From positions 62,001 to 126,000 of the forward strand of contig NW_026515528.1 in assembly GCF_014898815.1 (NCBI RefSeq): a stretch of DNA of 64,000 nt. The letters are read 5' to 3'. Source of the DNA: Panonychus citri (taxonomy: Eukaryota; Arthropoda; Arachnida; Trombidiformes; Tetranychidae). The notes under the pieces are model-generated. The model ran no database searches. It saw only the letters and a list, made by a program, of their open reading frames with translations, and was not told where the DNA came from. This document shows, in pieces, positions 8,711-22,188 of the stretch (positions are counted from its first letter, which is position 1; the number at the start of each line of letters is the position of its first letter). The position numbers and the translations under genes are program-made.

Positions 8711-11700
8711 TGTATGTTCTTATTGATATATCTTGTTATTTAAGGGATTTCAAAATTGTACACCCGAATTTTTGAAATTTTTATAACACAAAAAAAGGTA
8801 AGGTAAGGGAAAGGAATTCCACCACAACGGACACCCGTTGTGGTAAGGAAATGGTCAGGAGAGGGAGAGGAGAAAAATATATTGAAATATCTAATTTTTA
8901 CCTTTCTTTGTGGTATATATTAACGAATATATAAAAAAGGTGAACAAAATATGAAATGTTTTACACAAAAAAAAAACAAACTATTTAAAGAAATATCAAT
9001 AGTTATAAAATTGAGACAAACTATCTGTCGTTACCGATGTGGAAGCTGAGTGACCACTTAATGAAAAGGAAATAGAGAAAGAGATGAAAAAAGCTAGAAA
9101 GAGAAAGACGAAAGAGGAAAAAGAATGTGGGCGGAGAGAAGAGAAAGAGGAGAAAGAGATATAAGTAGAAAGAGAGAGAGAAAGAGAAAAGTAATGATGA
9201 TGAAAATTTCATCATTACAATACCTAACCAAGGCTTTGAATTCATTGAACATATCTTGCAACCCTTTGTAGGATTTAGCAACACTCATTTATGCAAGGAT
9301 CTGAGTATGCTGCGTGCTCTTCATTAAAGAGTTAGTCGAAAACTAACTTGCGACAATACTCGTCACTTATTTTGATCTGTAACCAAAAAAATCACTGTTT
9401 TTTTCGTGTTCGCAAGTCAGTTGGCAGGTCAGAATAAATGTCACGCATAATTTCTCATGCCATTTCCAAAAAACGGTTTTCAGGTCATTATTGACTTCAC
9501 AGTTAATGAAGTTTTCTTGTGAGTCGGCTTTTATATATGCATGCACTGAATAGATGTGATGAACAAGTCGACATGTAATTCAAGAGGAAGATTTGAATAC
9601 AAATCATTCTCAGAAATCAATCAAATAAGAAACAAATTGAGTTTTTTAAATTTTTATAAAAAAAATCAAATTAATCAGATTTATCATCAAATAATCAAAT
9701 TAATCTCCAAGTTTTTTCTTTCTCACTCTTATGCTGTTCTTTATGGTTATCATTGAAATTCAATTGGGTTGCAGTGTTTCAGGGGAAAAGAACAAAGGCA
9801 AATTCAATCAATTGTCATCTGATTGGAAAGAAATAAAGTTAACAATTTCCAAGCAAAGGTTGTGAATTAAAACTAATAGAAGTGTAAAAAAAGTTTACGA
9901 AATGTCAAATAGTTTCACATCTAAATTAGATCACCAATGGCAACGTAATTGCTTGAAAATTAATTGCAATAGTTTAACAGAATGCTATAATATAAATTCA
10001 TCTTCAAGTGCCTTTAAATATTAAATAGCTTGACACATGTGATATTTACCTTTGCCATTAAAAGACAAGAGATCAAGTGTGAGCTGTATAAGGTCAAGTA
10101 TTTTTAATTGTAAAGGCAAACAAAAAATTTCAATGAATATTAATTTAATTGTAGTTGGTGAATAAGTACAATCTAAAGGATGTTATTAATATAAGGTTTA
10201 GAGAAGGAGTTCTATTGTTCTAGTGCTGTGTGAGAGCCATTGGGAAGCAATCTACAAATGCTCGCATAAAGCAAGAGAAGTAACAGGAGACGTGAAAATT
10301 GTTCCACCGGTGGAAAAAGTTGAGCTGTAAATGAAATGAATGAGACGGAATAATCTGATTGAAAAGAAACAGGGATGAAGATTAAATGAAAAGCAAATCA
10401 TTGTGTATGTATGAGAAGAAGAGAGGAAAAAAATATCGAATGATAATCGAGGTTGATAATACATTCTGTGTACCAGATACAGAATGATTAAGGTTACGAG
10501 ATCAACTATCAAATATATTTATGATTCAATCTCGAGCAAAAAAGAGGAAAAGATTAAGGATCGAATTAAGCTGATTACTGGTGCAAGAATTAACTAATAA
10601 CCCTAGACTAATAATAATATTGAAAAGAAAGGTTTGTTCTCATCATCATTACAATTATCATCATGTTGGAAATGCTAAATATTTCTGATTTCTTGTTGCT
10701 GATTACACTTTCTAAATGAATCCATGAAATTTGCGATAAACAGTAAAAGCTCAAAGATAATATTCTTGATTTAGACCCCCCCTCTCTCTCTCTCTTCTTG
10801 GTGATAATGTTCAGTTCAAATACCTGAATATAAATGATAAATGAATTTCAGATAATTGGAATATTTTTGATTGCAGCCAATTCAACTGACCTCAAATTAA
10901 TGGTCATTGTGTTTCGATTATATTATCATGATTATTATGTAAATGAAAAGGTGAATTTGGTGAAAGTTATTTCATCAAAATGATAAGAATATATTATTAA
11001 AGTTTATTACTCGATTGCTTTGTGATAATGGTGATAAAATATTATTATTAATGATAATAATTTGTGAATCAACTTGTTAACAGCTAAAGTGTATTTGACT
11101 TTAATAATTTTCGTATTAAAATGAGATGAGAAAATATCATTCTTATTAATAATAATATGAGAAGACATTTAAGTTTCCATCAAGTGATGATGAAGTTTAA
11201 TTTGACAAAAAGTTATGATGATATTTTCATATTTATATTACAGTTTATCTATTCAATTTTCATTCTAATCTCAGAATCGATTTTTTTTACTTACTATTTC
11301 TTTTGTTTCATTCTAATAAAAATGCAAATAAGCTCAACAATTTACACTTAATTCCGAGCTTATTATGTTAATATTTACTGTTAGATGGTAGATATTTTTT
11401 TCTTTATAATTATTATCAATTTTCCTTATCAATCAGATGATGAAGGATGAGGATGCTGAGAATTGCTCGTTGCCAGGTGAGAGAAGATAAAAATAGCTAC
11501 ATTAGTTATATTTATGGTTTTACTTTTACATGAGAAAACTGATTACAGTTATATGGCATTGCATCATCTTCATCATCTTCATCACACTCATCATCATCAT
11601 CATCATCATCATGAGTCTTTTTCTCAATTTATCTCTCTCTCTTCACTTTTTCCTCTATATAAATTATTACATTTCCCATCAATTAAATTCAATGAGCCTT

Positions 11701-14700
11701 AAATGAAATAGGAAACGATTTCTGCTCTTCTTTTGACTTTTTTCTCGGTTTTTTTTCTTCTCCATGAATTTCATGATGAATTCTCTTTTTCCCCAATTTT
11801 ATTCAGTTTGTTACACACAAACAGCGATTTTTTTATATTATATATACCTTTTTACTCCCTTGATAACCAGATTCGAGCTGATATTACATCGATTATATCA
11901 AAACTCAAAGGCCCAATCCAATAATGAAAAAAGCAGTTCTAAGTAAACATCTTTACAGATACAATACTAAATATAACCTAATTTGATTAGCCTCGTAATC
12001 GACTGTTAAATTAATTATGGTTATTGGAAACAGTTAACAATTTACCTTATTAATTGCAATTAAAGGTAATCTATCAATCACATGCTTGTAGAAGTTTTTT
12101 TTAAAAAAGAAAGCACAACAATCAAGAAATCTAATTGTTGATTCACTTACTGTTGTCTATCAAAGGTAATCATTTTTATTTCTCTCATGATTTATAATCA
12201 TCATCATGTTCAATATCAAAGGGTATCCATTAAGGTCATCCTCGAGCAAGATTGATGAAGACAGTTGCAATTGTAAACTAGATTTCATACCTGCTTTGAT
12301 TTTACCATTTTTTCCAGTTTTTTCTCACTCTGAAAATAAATCACTGATGATCCATGTGAGAAGAGATACCGAATCAGTATATACTTTTGATAGATCTCTC
12401 ACCTTAGATGTAATTCAAAGTTTCGAGTTCAATTTTCTAAGAGAAAACTTTTTCTACCAATAAAATAGAAATGATTGTATCTTTGTTCATAACATGAGAT
12501 AAGATATGAGTAAGTTTTCTTTAGTATTATAACCCAACCAGTCGACTATCATATTCAAGTATCGATACTTTAATTTTCACTCAGAGTGTCAAAAATGATG
12601 AACTTGAAATTAATGTTCAGTGAAATGTATTTTATGTTCATGGAGAAAAAAAAGTAAAATCTAAATTGATCAATGAACAACCTTGAGGTTATCATGATTA
12701 TCATCTTGTTAATATTATTATTGGATAATGCATAAAACAATTTCTTATAATAGCATTAAAAGTTTATCCAAAGAGAAACAAAGTTTTTACTTGGACATCA
12801 TCATCATATTTCATGTTAATAATAATTTTCTCTCTCTCTCTCTCTCCATGATTCTTACTGAACCATCTTCATCTCCTTGGTTCTTTTGCTTTACCAATCT
12901 CATGAGATTACCTTTAAGATGATAAATCAACGTCTACAATGAACTATTTTATAGTTTCAATTGGTTCTCATACCTAAACATTTACCGTTATAATAATGAT
13001 CGTCATTATTATTTCCTATTAGATTCTTGATGTTCATTATATTGCTGTTATATCGTCACATTGTTAATATAATGGATATTTATGACTCTCTATCAACTTT
13101 AGTATCACTTTTTTTTTCACTTTACAATAAGACTTCATCTTCTCTATCACAATTGCTGTTACCTTTTCGTAACGATCAGTATTCTCGTATATATATTGTT
13201 CCCCCATTCTCGAGTTTTACCTTGTATGATATGTGAATATCATCAATATTAATTGTTTTATATTCTTTCCATTGTTAAGTCAACCTGAATCTCATCTCTA
13301 GTCTATGACCAATGAAATGTCCAAGGTAATTTATGAAATTTGATTTATGGTCATTTCGTACGTTTGATGCTGATTAACTAAAGATCATGGTCATTTTTAG
13401 CTACAATGATCATTAATTTTATCCAAGGACTGAAAATGATAGCAAATTAATCATAAAGAAATTTGCACAATCAGTATAACCATCAGTGTCAATGAAACTG
13501 AAAGTGTAAGAGAAACTTTCTTACTTTAGCTCAATCCAAAGTTACTTAATTTTACCGGCGAGAAAAAAACAACAACTCAGTTATGTGAGAAAAGTTTTCA
13601 ATTTATCAAGTTGATTATAATTTTTACTTAAACATTTAATTAGAATTTAAGATGAAGTGTAATAAGTTATCTGTATGAGTGAAACTTTGTTATACCTTTG
13701 CATGTGATTTTCTTTTCATTCTCTGAATATTTGGTGAATCTAAAGATAAATAAGAAGATGACACGAAATTTTCAGGGGTAAAAAGTCAAATTTGCATAAG
13801 CAATTTTCTTGGTCGCTTTTACTATGCAAATCACTTTCCATTGTCTCCTTTTCTTGTCTGTAAAATGATAATGATGATACACTTATGATCATCAACTTGT
13901 CTTTGTGTTATTATCTTTTAACTTGATATTTAACTTTCTAATTAAACTTAAATTATGAAACACTTAAGGCACTTTTTTTAAATACGTTGCAATTAAAATT
14001 CACCATTCATGATAATCTAAATAAACATATACTAAGTATATCCATTGTTTTACTCTGGATAAGACAATGTGTATATAAGATTATACTTTGTCAATGGTTA
14101 TTAACAATATTGAATATTAACAGCTCGTGATAAATGTTAATAATCTTATTGTGTATCAACTTTTTCCATTCAAGTTTGAATTCTCATCGTTTCAATGGTC
14201 ACGGAATTTACCGAGATTCGTTGATGTTGATATTTTAAGTTCTGCAAAGCTGATATGAAATAATTATCAATTTTTGCTCTGAAATGAAAGTAGATAATTC
14301 TGTATGTTAACTATGTCATATTCACTTCTGAGCTGTTGAAATTTAAGGTTTATTAAAAGAAGACTCAATTTCATATCCTTTCATTATATTAATCCCAACG
14401 ATATCTTATTTAATCTCAAGTCTATCCTCAAAATGTAAATATCTACAGTTAATTACACTTAAAGTACAAGGATTAACTTGAGTTACATCACAAGTAACCA
14501 TTAATTACACATCCCATGGGATGAAAACAATGAACAATAATAGTGTAGATTAGGCGAAGATATTGGTCAGCAAAATGTCAATTTGTGATGTGAACAATTT
14601 ACAAATTGTCATGAAACTAAAGTACTATTACCGAGAACAATGATAATTGCAATCAATTGATAAGAAATCAAACTAATGATTATAATACACAAGTAACATG

Positions 14701-17700
14701 TTATTACATTTACCATTTTATTGGTCTATTTTATCAAGATATTAATACATAAATATTAATAATAATAATCAATAATCCTCATCATCATCAGTTCCCTTTA
14801 TCTATTATTTGTATTATCCATCTTGTCTTGTAAATAAACCAACATGATGATGATGAAGATAATAATTTCATGGTTATTATGATCATCCTCTTTAATAAGC
14901 TTGACTATTCAGTATCATGTAAGAAAATCTTAATCAAAACTCAGGTTAAAATATCAAAATAAAATCACAGGAACATAAAAATCACCATGAGATTGTCTAG
15001 AAATTGGTAATTATTAACAACTAATTCACCTTTTCGACAACTTTTGTTGTTCTGTATCAATGTTAAATAACAATAATTATAATATTATTCCAATGATGAT
15101 GAAGGGTAAATATCATGGTTGGATGTGCATGATGACTGAACAAGAAAACAAAAAGATATACTGTTGACATGAAGTGTATATTATTATATAAAGTAACAGA
15201 GGTTGGGGTGGGTATGATAACAGTTCATCCTGTAACTCTAGCATTATTTACCTCCTTCATCATCATCATCATCATCCTTATCATCTGCTCTCTTTCATTT
15301 TCTTTCTTCACTGAATTCGGTAGGGGATTTCATCTTACATGGTATTCATTGAAATCTACTCTCTAAATCCAGTGTATCAATTTTTTTTTGTTTTTCTCTC
15401 TTCTCTCTTGTTGTTATTTTTTTTTTCTTTTTCTTTTTCTTCTCATTATCATTTTTATCGTCATCATCAACATTTATCATTTCATATCTTTCTTTCATAT
15501 GATATACTTATAGTCTTGTCACTTCGAGCAACTTTTAAGATACATCATCATAAGTGTCTACATATTTACTCGACATTTAAACTCAGGTTAAAGGAAAAGA
15601 ATATTCTATTCGTGAATACCTTTCGCATATTATTCTCTCGGTATTTCAATGATATTCACAAATTCTATGAGTACTTGTTTCATTCAGCTTTTTTCTTCTT
15701 TTTTTTACCTGTGGTTTTTTCTCATTTTGGAGCTGTTTTCTTTCTCTCTCTCTTATATATTCTAATACAAACCGCTCTCTTCTTGGTTTCTATTTAATGG
15801 TAAACCTTTTTTTTCCACCTTCTTTATGTGACATAAAAGAAAAATAGAGAATAATAATAACTCAAAATTTATCATATTCAACTTTCGGAAAGAAAATTTG
15901 AATTTGTCTCATCTCATGTTTACAGAATTTTTCATCTTGCAACTTTTTCGACATTTGTAAATAGTTTTACTTTATTATCACTTTTTTCCTCTTCTTTCCA
16001 ACACAATTGGTTTATATTACTATCGCTGTTTAAGTTGTAGCGAAAAATTCTGGTTTATATTACAATATTTCTATCGTGCCAGTTTTCGCTAATAATTTAT
16101 TACATCACAAGTTTTGCCAAGAAAATTTCAACAATTTCCTATCGAATCTCATGTAAACATCTCTTATATTTATATTGTTCCAAAATAATTTGAATTCGTC
16201 CTACTTGTTCTTGTTTATCGTTGCTTCTTATCACAACCAATGTCGAACCCTTTATATTAATTTTTCGTTAAACCAAAGTATTCGAAATATTCAAATTTTC
16301 GTTTATCTTTATAATTTCCGTTTCCTAAATAGTTCAACCATGGATTGATAAAAACTATAAGGAAGTGAAAAAAAAGTTGATACTTGGTGTTATTATTATA
16401 TGCAAATTGTTCAATGTATTTTTCTACCAATTGAACTTACACAATGAAAGTCAGATTGTAATATTCTCGATCAAATTTCCAAACATTCAGACAATTTATT
16501 TGTCAACTTTGAACATCCGATGAAAACATGATCATGATGAAATAGTCAGACATAGAAACATGGGAAGTGATGATCACATAGAGAGCAAGATAGAAAGTTG
16601 AAATTCGTAAATCGTAAAAATAAAGTAGACTAAGAGAGCATCAATTGAGAAAAAGCGTCTTTTCATCATTTGACATTCATCTCCATTAATTCATCATCGT
16701 CATGATGCTGAGCTTTTATCTTGTTCCAATATCCTTGATAAAACTTTCTCTGTCTCTTTCACTATCCACATGAAATCTACTGAACTTTCAATATTTGGAA
16801 CATGGAACAATATCACTCCAGTAAATTGTTCTATCCTTTTTTGACACTCTTGGCATTGACTTTATGGTTTTTCTCGCTCGTTTACTCGCAATTGTCAATG
16901 TTGGATTATCATCCCATGAGAAAATACCAGCGACACAATCATATTAATCCATTTCTGTCTTACGAAAATCAATTAATTGATAATGAAAAATCATTAACCA
17001 ACAAGTCGATTATTAAACTCATCACGAACTTTTTTTTCTCCATCTAACCTAACCGATATTAATATTACTCTGAACAATGGGAACTTGAAGAGAAAATTTT
17101 TTACTTCTCTTCTCTCTCTCTTAATATTACCAAACTTTTCCATGTTGATTAATATTCAACGTATTTAAGCTATTACAAGTGTATTTTTCTCTTCATTAAT
17201 CATTAGATTCTTGTTTGCATATTATATTCAATAATTTTACCATAATCATTATCATCCATGCATATAATTCACTATCATATGGGCTATTAATAAATCGTTA
17301 CCAAAAATGATGAGCATTAGTATTATGACTTATCGTCTCAATGAGATTTACATTTGGGTGAGCTCTTGGATTCCTCTACTTTCAACACCATCTCCATCAC
17401 TTTATTTACCTTTTTCACTTCTTCATTCATCTTCAAATTTTTGTTCTCCTTCTCAAAGAATCCAAGCTGATGAAAAAACGAATTTAACCGTAAAAATGTA
17501 TTGAGTTTTTCTGTATATAAATAATGTTCCCATGTTTCTAAGAGAAATTGTATTGAAAAGAGCAAGAATTAAGGTTGCAACATGAAAGAAACATTATTCA
17601 AGAAAAAGTATTTCCAAACCACCATCGAATTGATAATATTCATACTGAATTTCCTGGGAACTGGAGATGAAGGAGACAAAAGTTAAAAGGGAAGTGGAAA

Positions 17701-18915
17701 AAAGTTTCCACCCTGTAGCCATGCTCAGAATTGAACACTAATACCAACAAGCAGTAACCATTCAACATATTATACTGAAACTTTTACGTCATCCTCCATT
17801 GAGAACGCCTTCTCATGAGTTCGAGAATCAACAGAGAGAGAGTCTATTTTACTCCCACAAGCTCCCTTTACCACCTCTCTCTCTCTCTCCCATGGAAATT
17901 TGTCTCAATCATTTTATTCTTGTTCAGATTGAATTTCTCCTTTTCATCTCTGTTCATTTCTTCCTCATCTCTCTCTCACTCTCGCTCTCTCTTTATTTCT
18001 CTCTGCTACAAAATGTACTAAAAATTTTCTACAAGATCATTACCATGAGATGCTGTTAACATTAGTGATGAGAGAATAATGATGATGATGGTGGTGAAAA
18101 GAACTTGACAAAAGTTTGAGAGAGAAAAGGAGAGAGAGAGAGAGAGAGATGGAAAAGAGGAAGACTATGAAGAAGATAAAGTGTAAAATCATATAAATGA
18201 GTGAAAGAGAGAGAAAGAGAAAGAAGAAGATAAAGAAACAGTGTTAAAAATTACACCTTCTCTTTCCCAATCATTCATCAAATTCACCAGGAAACAAAAC
18301 ATGAATACAAACAAAGTGATGAAAATATAATCATTCCCAGTTTCTCAACTCCCATCGGTCTAATTGATATTTATTATTGATAAAGTGTTAAAACTTTCAA
18401 CAAGAAAATAACCAAAACAAAAAAAAGTTATCTAATATTCGGGAATACGAGACAATATAAACGTCATTATAATCATCATCTCCATCATCTACATTATGAT
18501 TTTCTTTCAATAATCAAGTAGAAAATGTTAACATGATGAAAATTTTACCAATCATAATTGTGATATTACTTAAGTTTCAGTGTTTCTCCTGTTATATATC
18601 ACTCCATCTGAAAGAATAAGCCAAAATAATTCATAACTTTAATCCATTGAAAAGTTTTTTTTTTCTGTGCCAAAGTTTCAATTGTGGACCAGCAAAAAAG
18701 TTTCATCTTCACAACTCAGCAAATTAATATTATTATTCATTCATAAATTACCATTAGAAAAGCTCATCATCATATTCATTTTTATACAATAGTTATAAAT
18801 CCATAAGGATCATTATCATCATCGTCTTCTTTGTTTACATTATCATCTTTTTATTGATCATTATCATTAGTGAAATGTATTGATAATCGTTAATACCAAC
18901 GATTAGCATTCAACC
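8711..18915. other. long intergenic stretch upstream of the receptor gene
   Basis: Ten kilobases of AT-rich DNA with many short microsatellites: CT runs near 10785, CAT near 11580-11612, CT near 12830 and GA near 18130-18150. A TATATAAA-like box on the minus strand near 9530, followed by a short ATG frame at about 9288, could mark a tiny gene but is too weak to call. The open frames seen (for example 15339-15797) are Phe/Ser/Leu-rich translations of pyrimidine tracts and not genes. The promoter and 5' UTR of the receptor should lie in the last few kilobases, but I cannot place them. Confidence 0.6.
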
Positions 18916-21513
18916 ATGGATTTTATGGATTATAATGTGATGATATTCAATTTAACACCATGTTCATCTTGGAACAATTCAACTGTTACTTATGATAGGT
19001 ATGGATGTGCTGATGATCTTTTACCCTCATCACCCTCATCATTACCTTCATCATCTTCATCATCATCATCATCTTCCATTGAAACGTCAAGTTCATCCTT
19101 CTCATCACCATCTTCATCATCAGTAGTCGCCTTATCAACCTCTAAGTTATCAACTTCCAATATTTCATCTGCAAAACTTTCACTTTCTTCATCACTTGTT
19201 ATCGTTTCCTCTTCTCTAACCGATATAACCCTATCAGCATCATCTTCATTATCTTCCTTTGATTCGGATAATTTTACTAGTATACGTGATCGTTTAACCG
19301 ATTCTGGTGATGAAAGTGCTATCGGTCCACCATTTAACCTTTGGATGACCATTTTTATTGCAACGTCCATCGCTATTCTCAGTGTGATCACAATACTTGG
19401 TAACATTTTAGTTCTAACAGCGTTTGTTGTTGATAGACAAATTCGACAGCCAAGTAACTATTTTATCGTTTCTCTTGCAATATCCGATTTATGTATAGGA
19501 TTTTTTTCTATGCCAATATTTGCGATCTACATTTTACAGGGTACATGGAAACTTGGTCCAACTCCATGTGACCTTTGGTTATCCGTTGATCATACTGTTT
19601 GCCTGGTTTCCATTTACACGGTCCTTTTAATTACCATCGATCGTTATTGTTCAGTTAAAATACCAGCCAAGTATCGTAACTGGCGAACCAAGAAAAAAGT
19701 TATCTACATGGTTCTAATTACATGGATTGTACCAACATTATTATTTTTTACTTCCATTATGGGCTGGGAACATTTTATCGGTTATCGTGATCTTGCCCCA
19801 GGTGAATGTGCAGTACAATTTTTGAAAGATCAAGTTTTCAATACGTCGCTAATTATTGGCTACTTTTATGTTACCCTTGTTATCCTGTTTGTACTTTATG
19901 GTGAAATTTATAAAACCGCTCGAGAGATGGCCAAAAAATCCGAAGAAAAAGCGAAAAAAGTTCAATCTCTTGTCACTTTAACTCGTGGCCCTGGTGGCGG
20001 TGGTGGTGGTGGAAATTATGGCGGCGGAGTTGATGGAAAAGGAGGAGTGGGTAGAGGAATGGCTCTTTCAAAGACCCAAAGTACTCTATTAAGTCAAGAT
20101 AAACCTAAACCTGGAACAAATTTAACTGTCCCATCAGGTACTGGTGGATCTTGCGTTGGTCCAAACGCCAGTGTTTACACTGAGGGTTCAGGTGAACTTC
20201 AGGGTAAAGGTATAAGAGCATATGGACAAACTACAAGTTTTAATGTGAACGCTAAAGAGGGTAAGGAAAATACCACTGGCTCAGTAGCGACAGCCGCTCA
20301 AAATGATGGTGGAGCAAATAATTCAGACCAGGATCGTTCGAGTTCACCCATTTTCGACTCAGATGAAGAGTGTTCCCCTCAACCAGTAGTCGTTGTTAGT
20401 AAAAATGTTAAGAGCTCTAAAAGTAGCGGGGGAACTGGTACTTGTGATGGTGGTCGAACCCGAGGTGATAAAAGGAGTAATAGTAACGATAAGGGTAATA
20501 AAAAGAGTGAGAGTAAAAGTAAAAGTAAAGAATCAAATAAAGTGTCACAACCAACGGTATTAATACCTCGTTCACCTTTAGCCTGTTCACAAACTCATAA
20601 ATTAAATATTCCGCCTTTTCCATCAAATAAAAGTAAACACTCAAATAAACAGAGTAAACATCAAGTCAACAATCAGCCATCAACATCTCAACAACCAAGA
20701 CCAGAACCACCTAAATCATTGCCAATTGAATCAAAGAAATCAATAGCTGAATTAAATTACATCAGTGACAATTTGACCCATTGTGATTCCCAATTGGTTG
20801 CTAATAATGATAAAACATTGCAACAAGTTAAGGATAACATTATATCACCAAGATCATTGCAACAATCAACTAACTGTGTCAATGAGGATGGTAAAGATTC
20901 AGCAATTAATATATGTGACCCTCGTTCAGGTGAGATAGCTTTAGTTATCGAATCAAATGATGATAAAGTTAACGAATTACCAAATCGACAGCTACGAAAG
21001 TGTATCAGTAGTTTAGGTGATGATGATGATTTCGATGGAGATGATGGAGATGATCAATTGGACATTGATGAATCTAAAAGAGAGATTAAAACGATGGAAG
21101 GTGAAATTAGAGCAACACCAACAACAGGTAATGGTGGTAATGGAATACAAGCAGCAGAAGATGAGGAAGATGATAAAGGTGCCATGGTGTTAAAATTATC
21201 GAAGCGTCTTCGAAATGGTAGGAAAAAGAATAAGGAGAAAAGGCAAAAATCTAAATCGGAAAATCGAGCTCGAAAAGCGCTCAGAACAATCTCATTCATT
21301 TTGGGTGCATTTGTTATCTGTTGGACACCATATCATATAAATGCTTTAATCGAAGGATTTTGTAAGAATTGTGTTAATCATCATTGGTTTTATTTCACTT
21401 ATTTTCTCTGTTATGTTAATTCACCAGTTAATCCATTTTGTTATGCGATGGCTAATCAACATTATAAACGAACTTTTTACCGAATCTTGAAAGGAGATTT
21501 TCATCGAACATGA
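18916..21513 (+). CDS. muscarinic acetylcholine receptor (GPCR), B-type-like
   Basis: The ATG lies in an ideal context (CAACCATGG) and one uninterrupted exon codes for 865 residues. It is a plasma-membrane class A GPCR for acetylcholine. The extracellular N-terminus (~140 residues) is very Ser-rich with N-glycosylation sites at N12 and N20/N21. TM1 is near 143-170 (N163), TM2 182-205 (D191), TM3 218-244 with amine-binding D225 and DRY 242-244, TM4 262-281, TM5 311-330, TM6 794-813 with CWTPY and TM7 823-846 with NPFCY 839-843. C218 and C298 can form the usual disulphide. The third inner loop is huge (~440 residues) and low in complexity (Gly run, basic and Asp-rich parts), as in invertebrate muscarinic receptors. 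The residue after D225 is His (Tyr in vertebrate receptors), and the TM6 Asn is His807; both fit the muscarine-insensitive B type, but subtype is inference. A tyramine or other amine receptor is less likely. Confidence 0.93.
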   Translation: MDFMDYNVMIFNLTPCSSWNNSTVTYDRYGCADDLLPSSPSSLPSSSSSSSSSSIETSSSSFSSPSSSSVVALSTSKLSTSNISSAKLSLSSSLVIVSSSLTDITLSASSSLSSFDSDNFTSIRDRLTDSGDESAIGPPFNLWMTIFIATSIAILSVITILGNILVLTAFVVDRQIRQPSNYFIVSLAISDLCIGFFSMPIFAIYILQGTWKLGPTPCDLWLSVDHTVCLVSIYTVLLITIDRYCSVKIPAKYRNWRTKKKVIYMVLITWIVPTLLFFTSIMGWEHFIGYRDLAPGECAVQFLKDQVFNTSLIIGYFYVTLVILFVLYGEIYKTAREMAKKSEEKAKKVQSLVTLTRGPGGGGGGGNYGGGVDGKGGVGRGMALSKTQSTLLSQDKPKPGTNLTVPSGTGGSCVGPNASVYTEGSGELQGKGIRAYGQTTSFNVNAKEGKENTTGSVATAAQNDGGANNSDQDRSSSPIFDSDEECSPQPVVVVSKNVKSSKSSGGTGTCDGGRTRGDKRSNSNDKGNKKSESKSKSKESNKVSQPTVLIPRSPLACSQTHKLNIPPFPSNKSKHSNKQSKHQVNNQPSTSQQPRPEPPKSLPIESKKSIAELNYISDNLTHCDSQLVANNDKTLQQVKDNIISPRSLQQSTNCVNEDGKDSAINICDPRSGEIALVIESNDDKVNELPNRQLRKCISSLGDDDDFDGDDGDDQLDIDESKREIKTMEGEIRATPTTGNGGNGIQAAEDEEDDKGAMVLKLSKRLRNGRKKNKEKRQKSKSENRARKALRTISFILGAFVICWTPYHINALIEGFCKNCVNHHWFYFTYFLCYVNSPVNPFCYAMANQHYKRTFYRILKGDFHRT

Positions 21514-21710
21514 TTGGCAAAATAATAATAGACTTTTCAACCTGTCAAACCAATTGACAATTAACAACTCAATTGGAGAAACAAATATTATATATATAAA
21601 TATGTATACATTTACACATGAATTATTCCGCCATCATGATCATCCATTAATTATCCATGAAACTTTAAATATAAGTCTCATAAAAATATCTCACATCTCA
21701 TGTGAAGGAA

Positions 21711-21716
21711 AATAAA
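21711..21716 (+). terminator. candidate polyadenylation signal of the receptor gene
   Basis: AATAAA lies about 200 bases after the TGA, in an A-rich context with further AATAAA-like hexamers just downstream. It is the first good signal after the stop. Confidence 0.4.
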
Positions 21717-21724
21717 AAATAAAA

Positions 21725-22149
21725 TTCCAAACAGTTACATTAGCAATTTACAAGCGAAAATGTAATCAAATCTGATTAGTACCAGATTAGATTAATAAAA
21801 AACACTAAATTGGTCAATTCTTTACAATTAGATATTATTATTATTATTATAATAAATTATTATCAATTGTTATTATATTAATTATTTGGCGGGAAAAAGA
21901 AACTTATTTCTTTTTGCTTTCGTTTTTCTTTGTTGATTTTTTTTTTAAATTCAGTTTCCTTTCAATTCCTTATATAAATAATGTTTCCTTTTATCATGAT
22001 ACCTTTTTTTTGACTCTCAATTTGTACATAACAATATGATAACATAATATACAATAGTATATATATAATATTATATATATACTTTTACTATCATCTGTTT
22101 CAACAATTTTTTTGTTGTTCATGATTTACTCATGGGAACCTGGATGAAA

Positions 22150-22188
<39 letters not shown>

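Noticed and set aside
9094..9540. Small minus-strand gene with TATATAAA box and ATG at about 9288
   Set aside because: Only ~22 sensible codons precede a weak donor; no second exon found. Left as a remote possibility.
15339..15797. 152-codon ORF rich in Phe, Ser and Leu
   Set aside because: It is the translation of a pyrimidine-rich tract, without motifs, splice support or a good start context.
18990..19406. 138-codon acidic ORF on the minus strand inside the receptor gene
   Set aside because: Antisense shadow of the Ser-rich N-terminus of the receptor.
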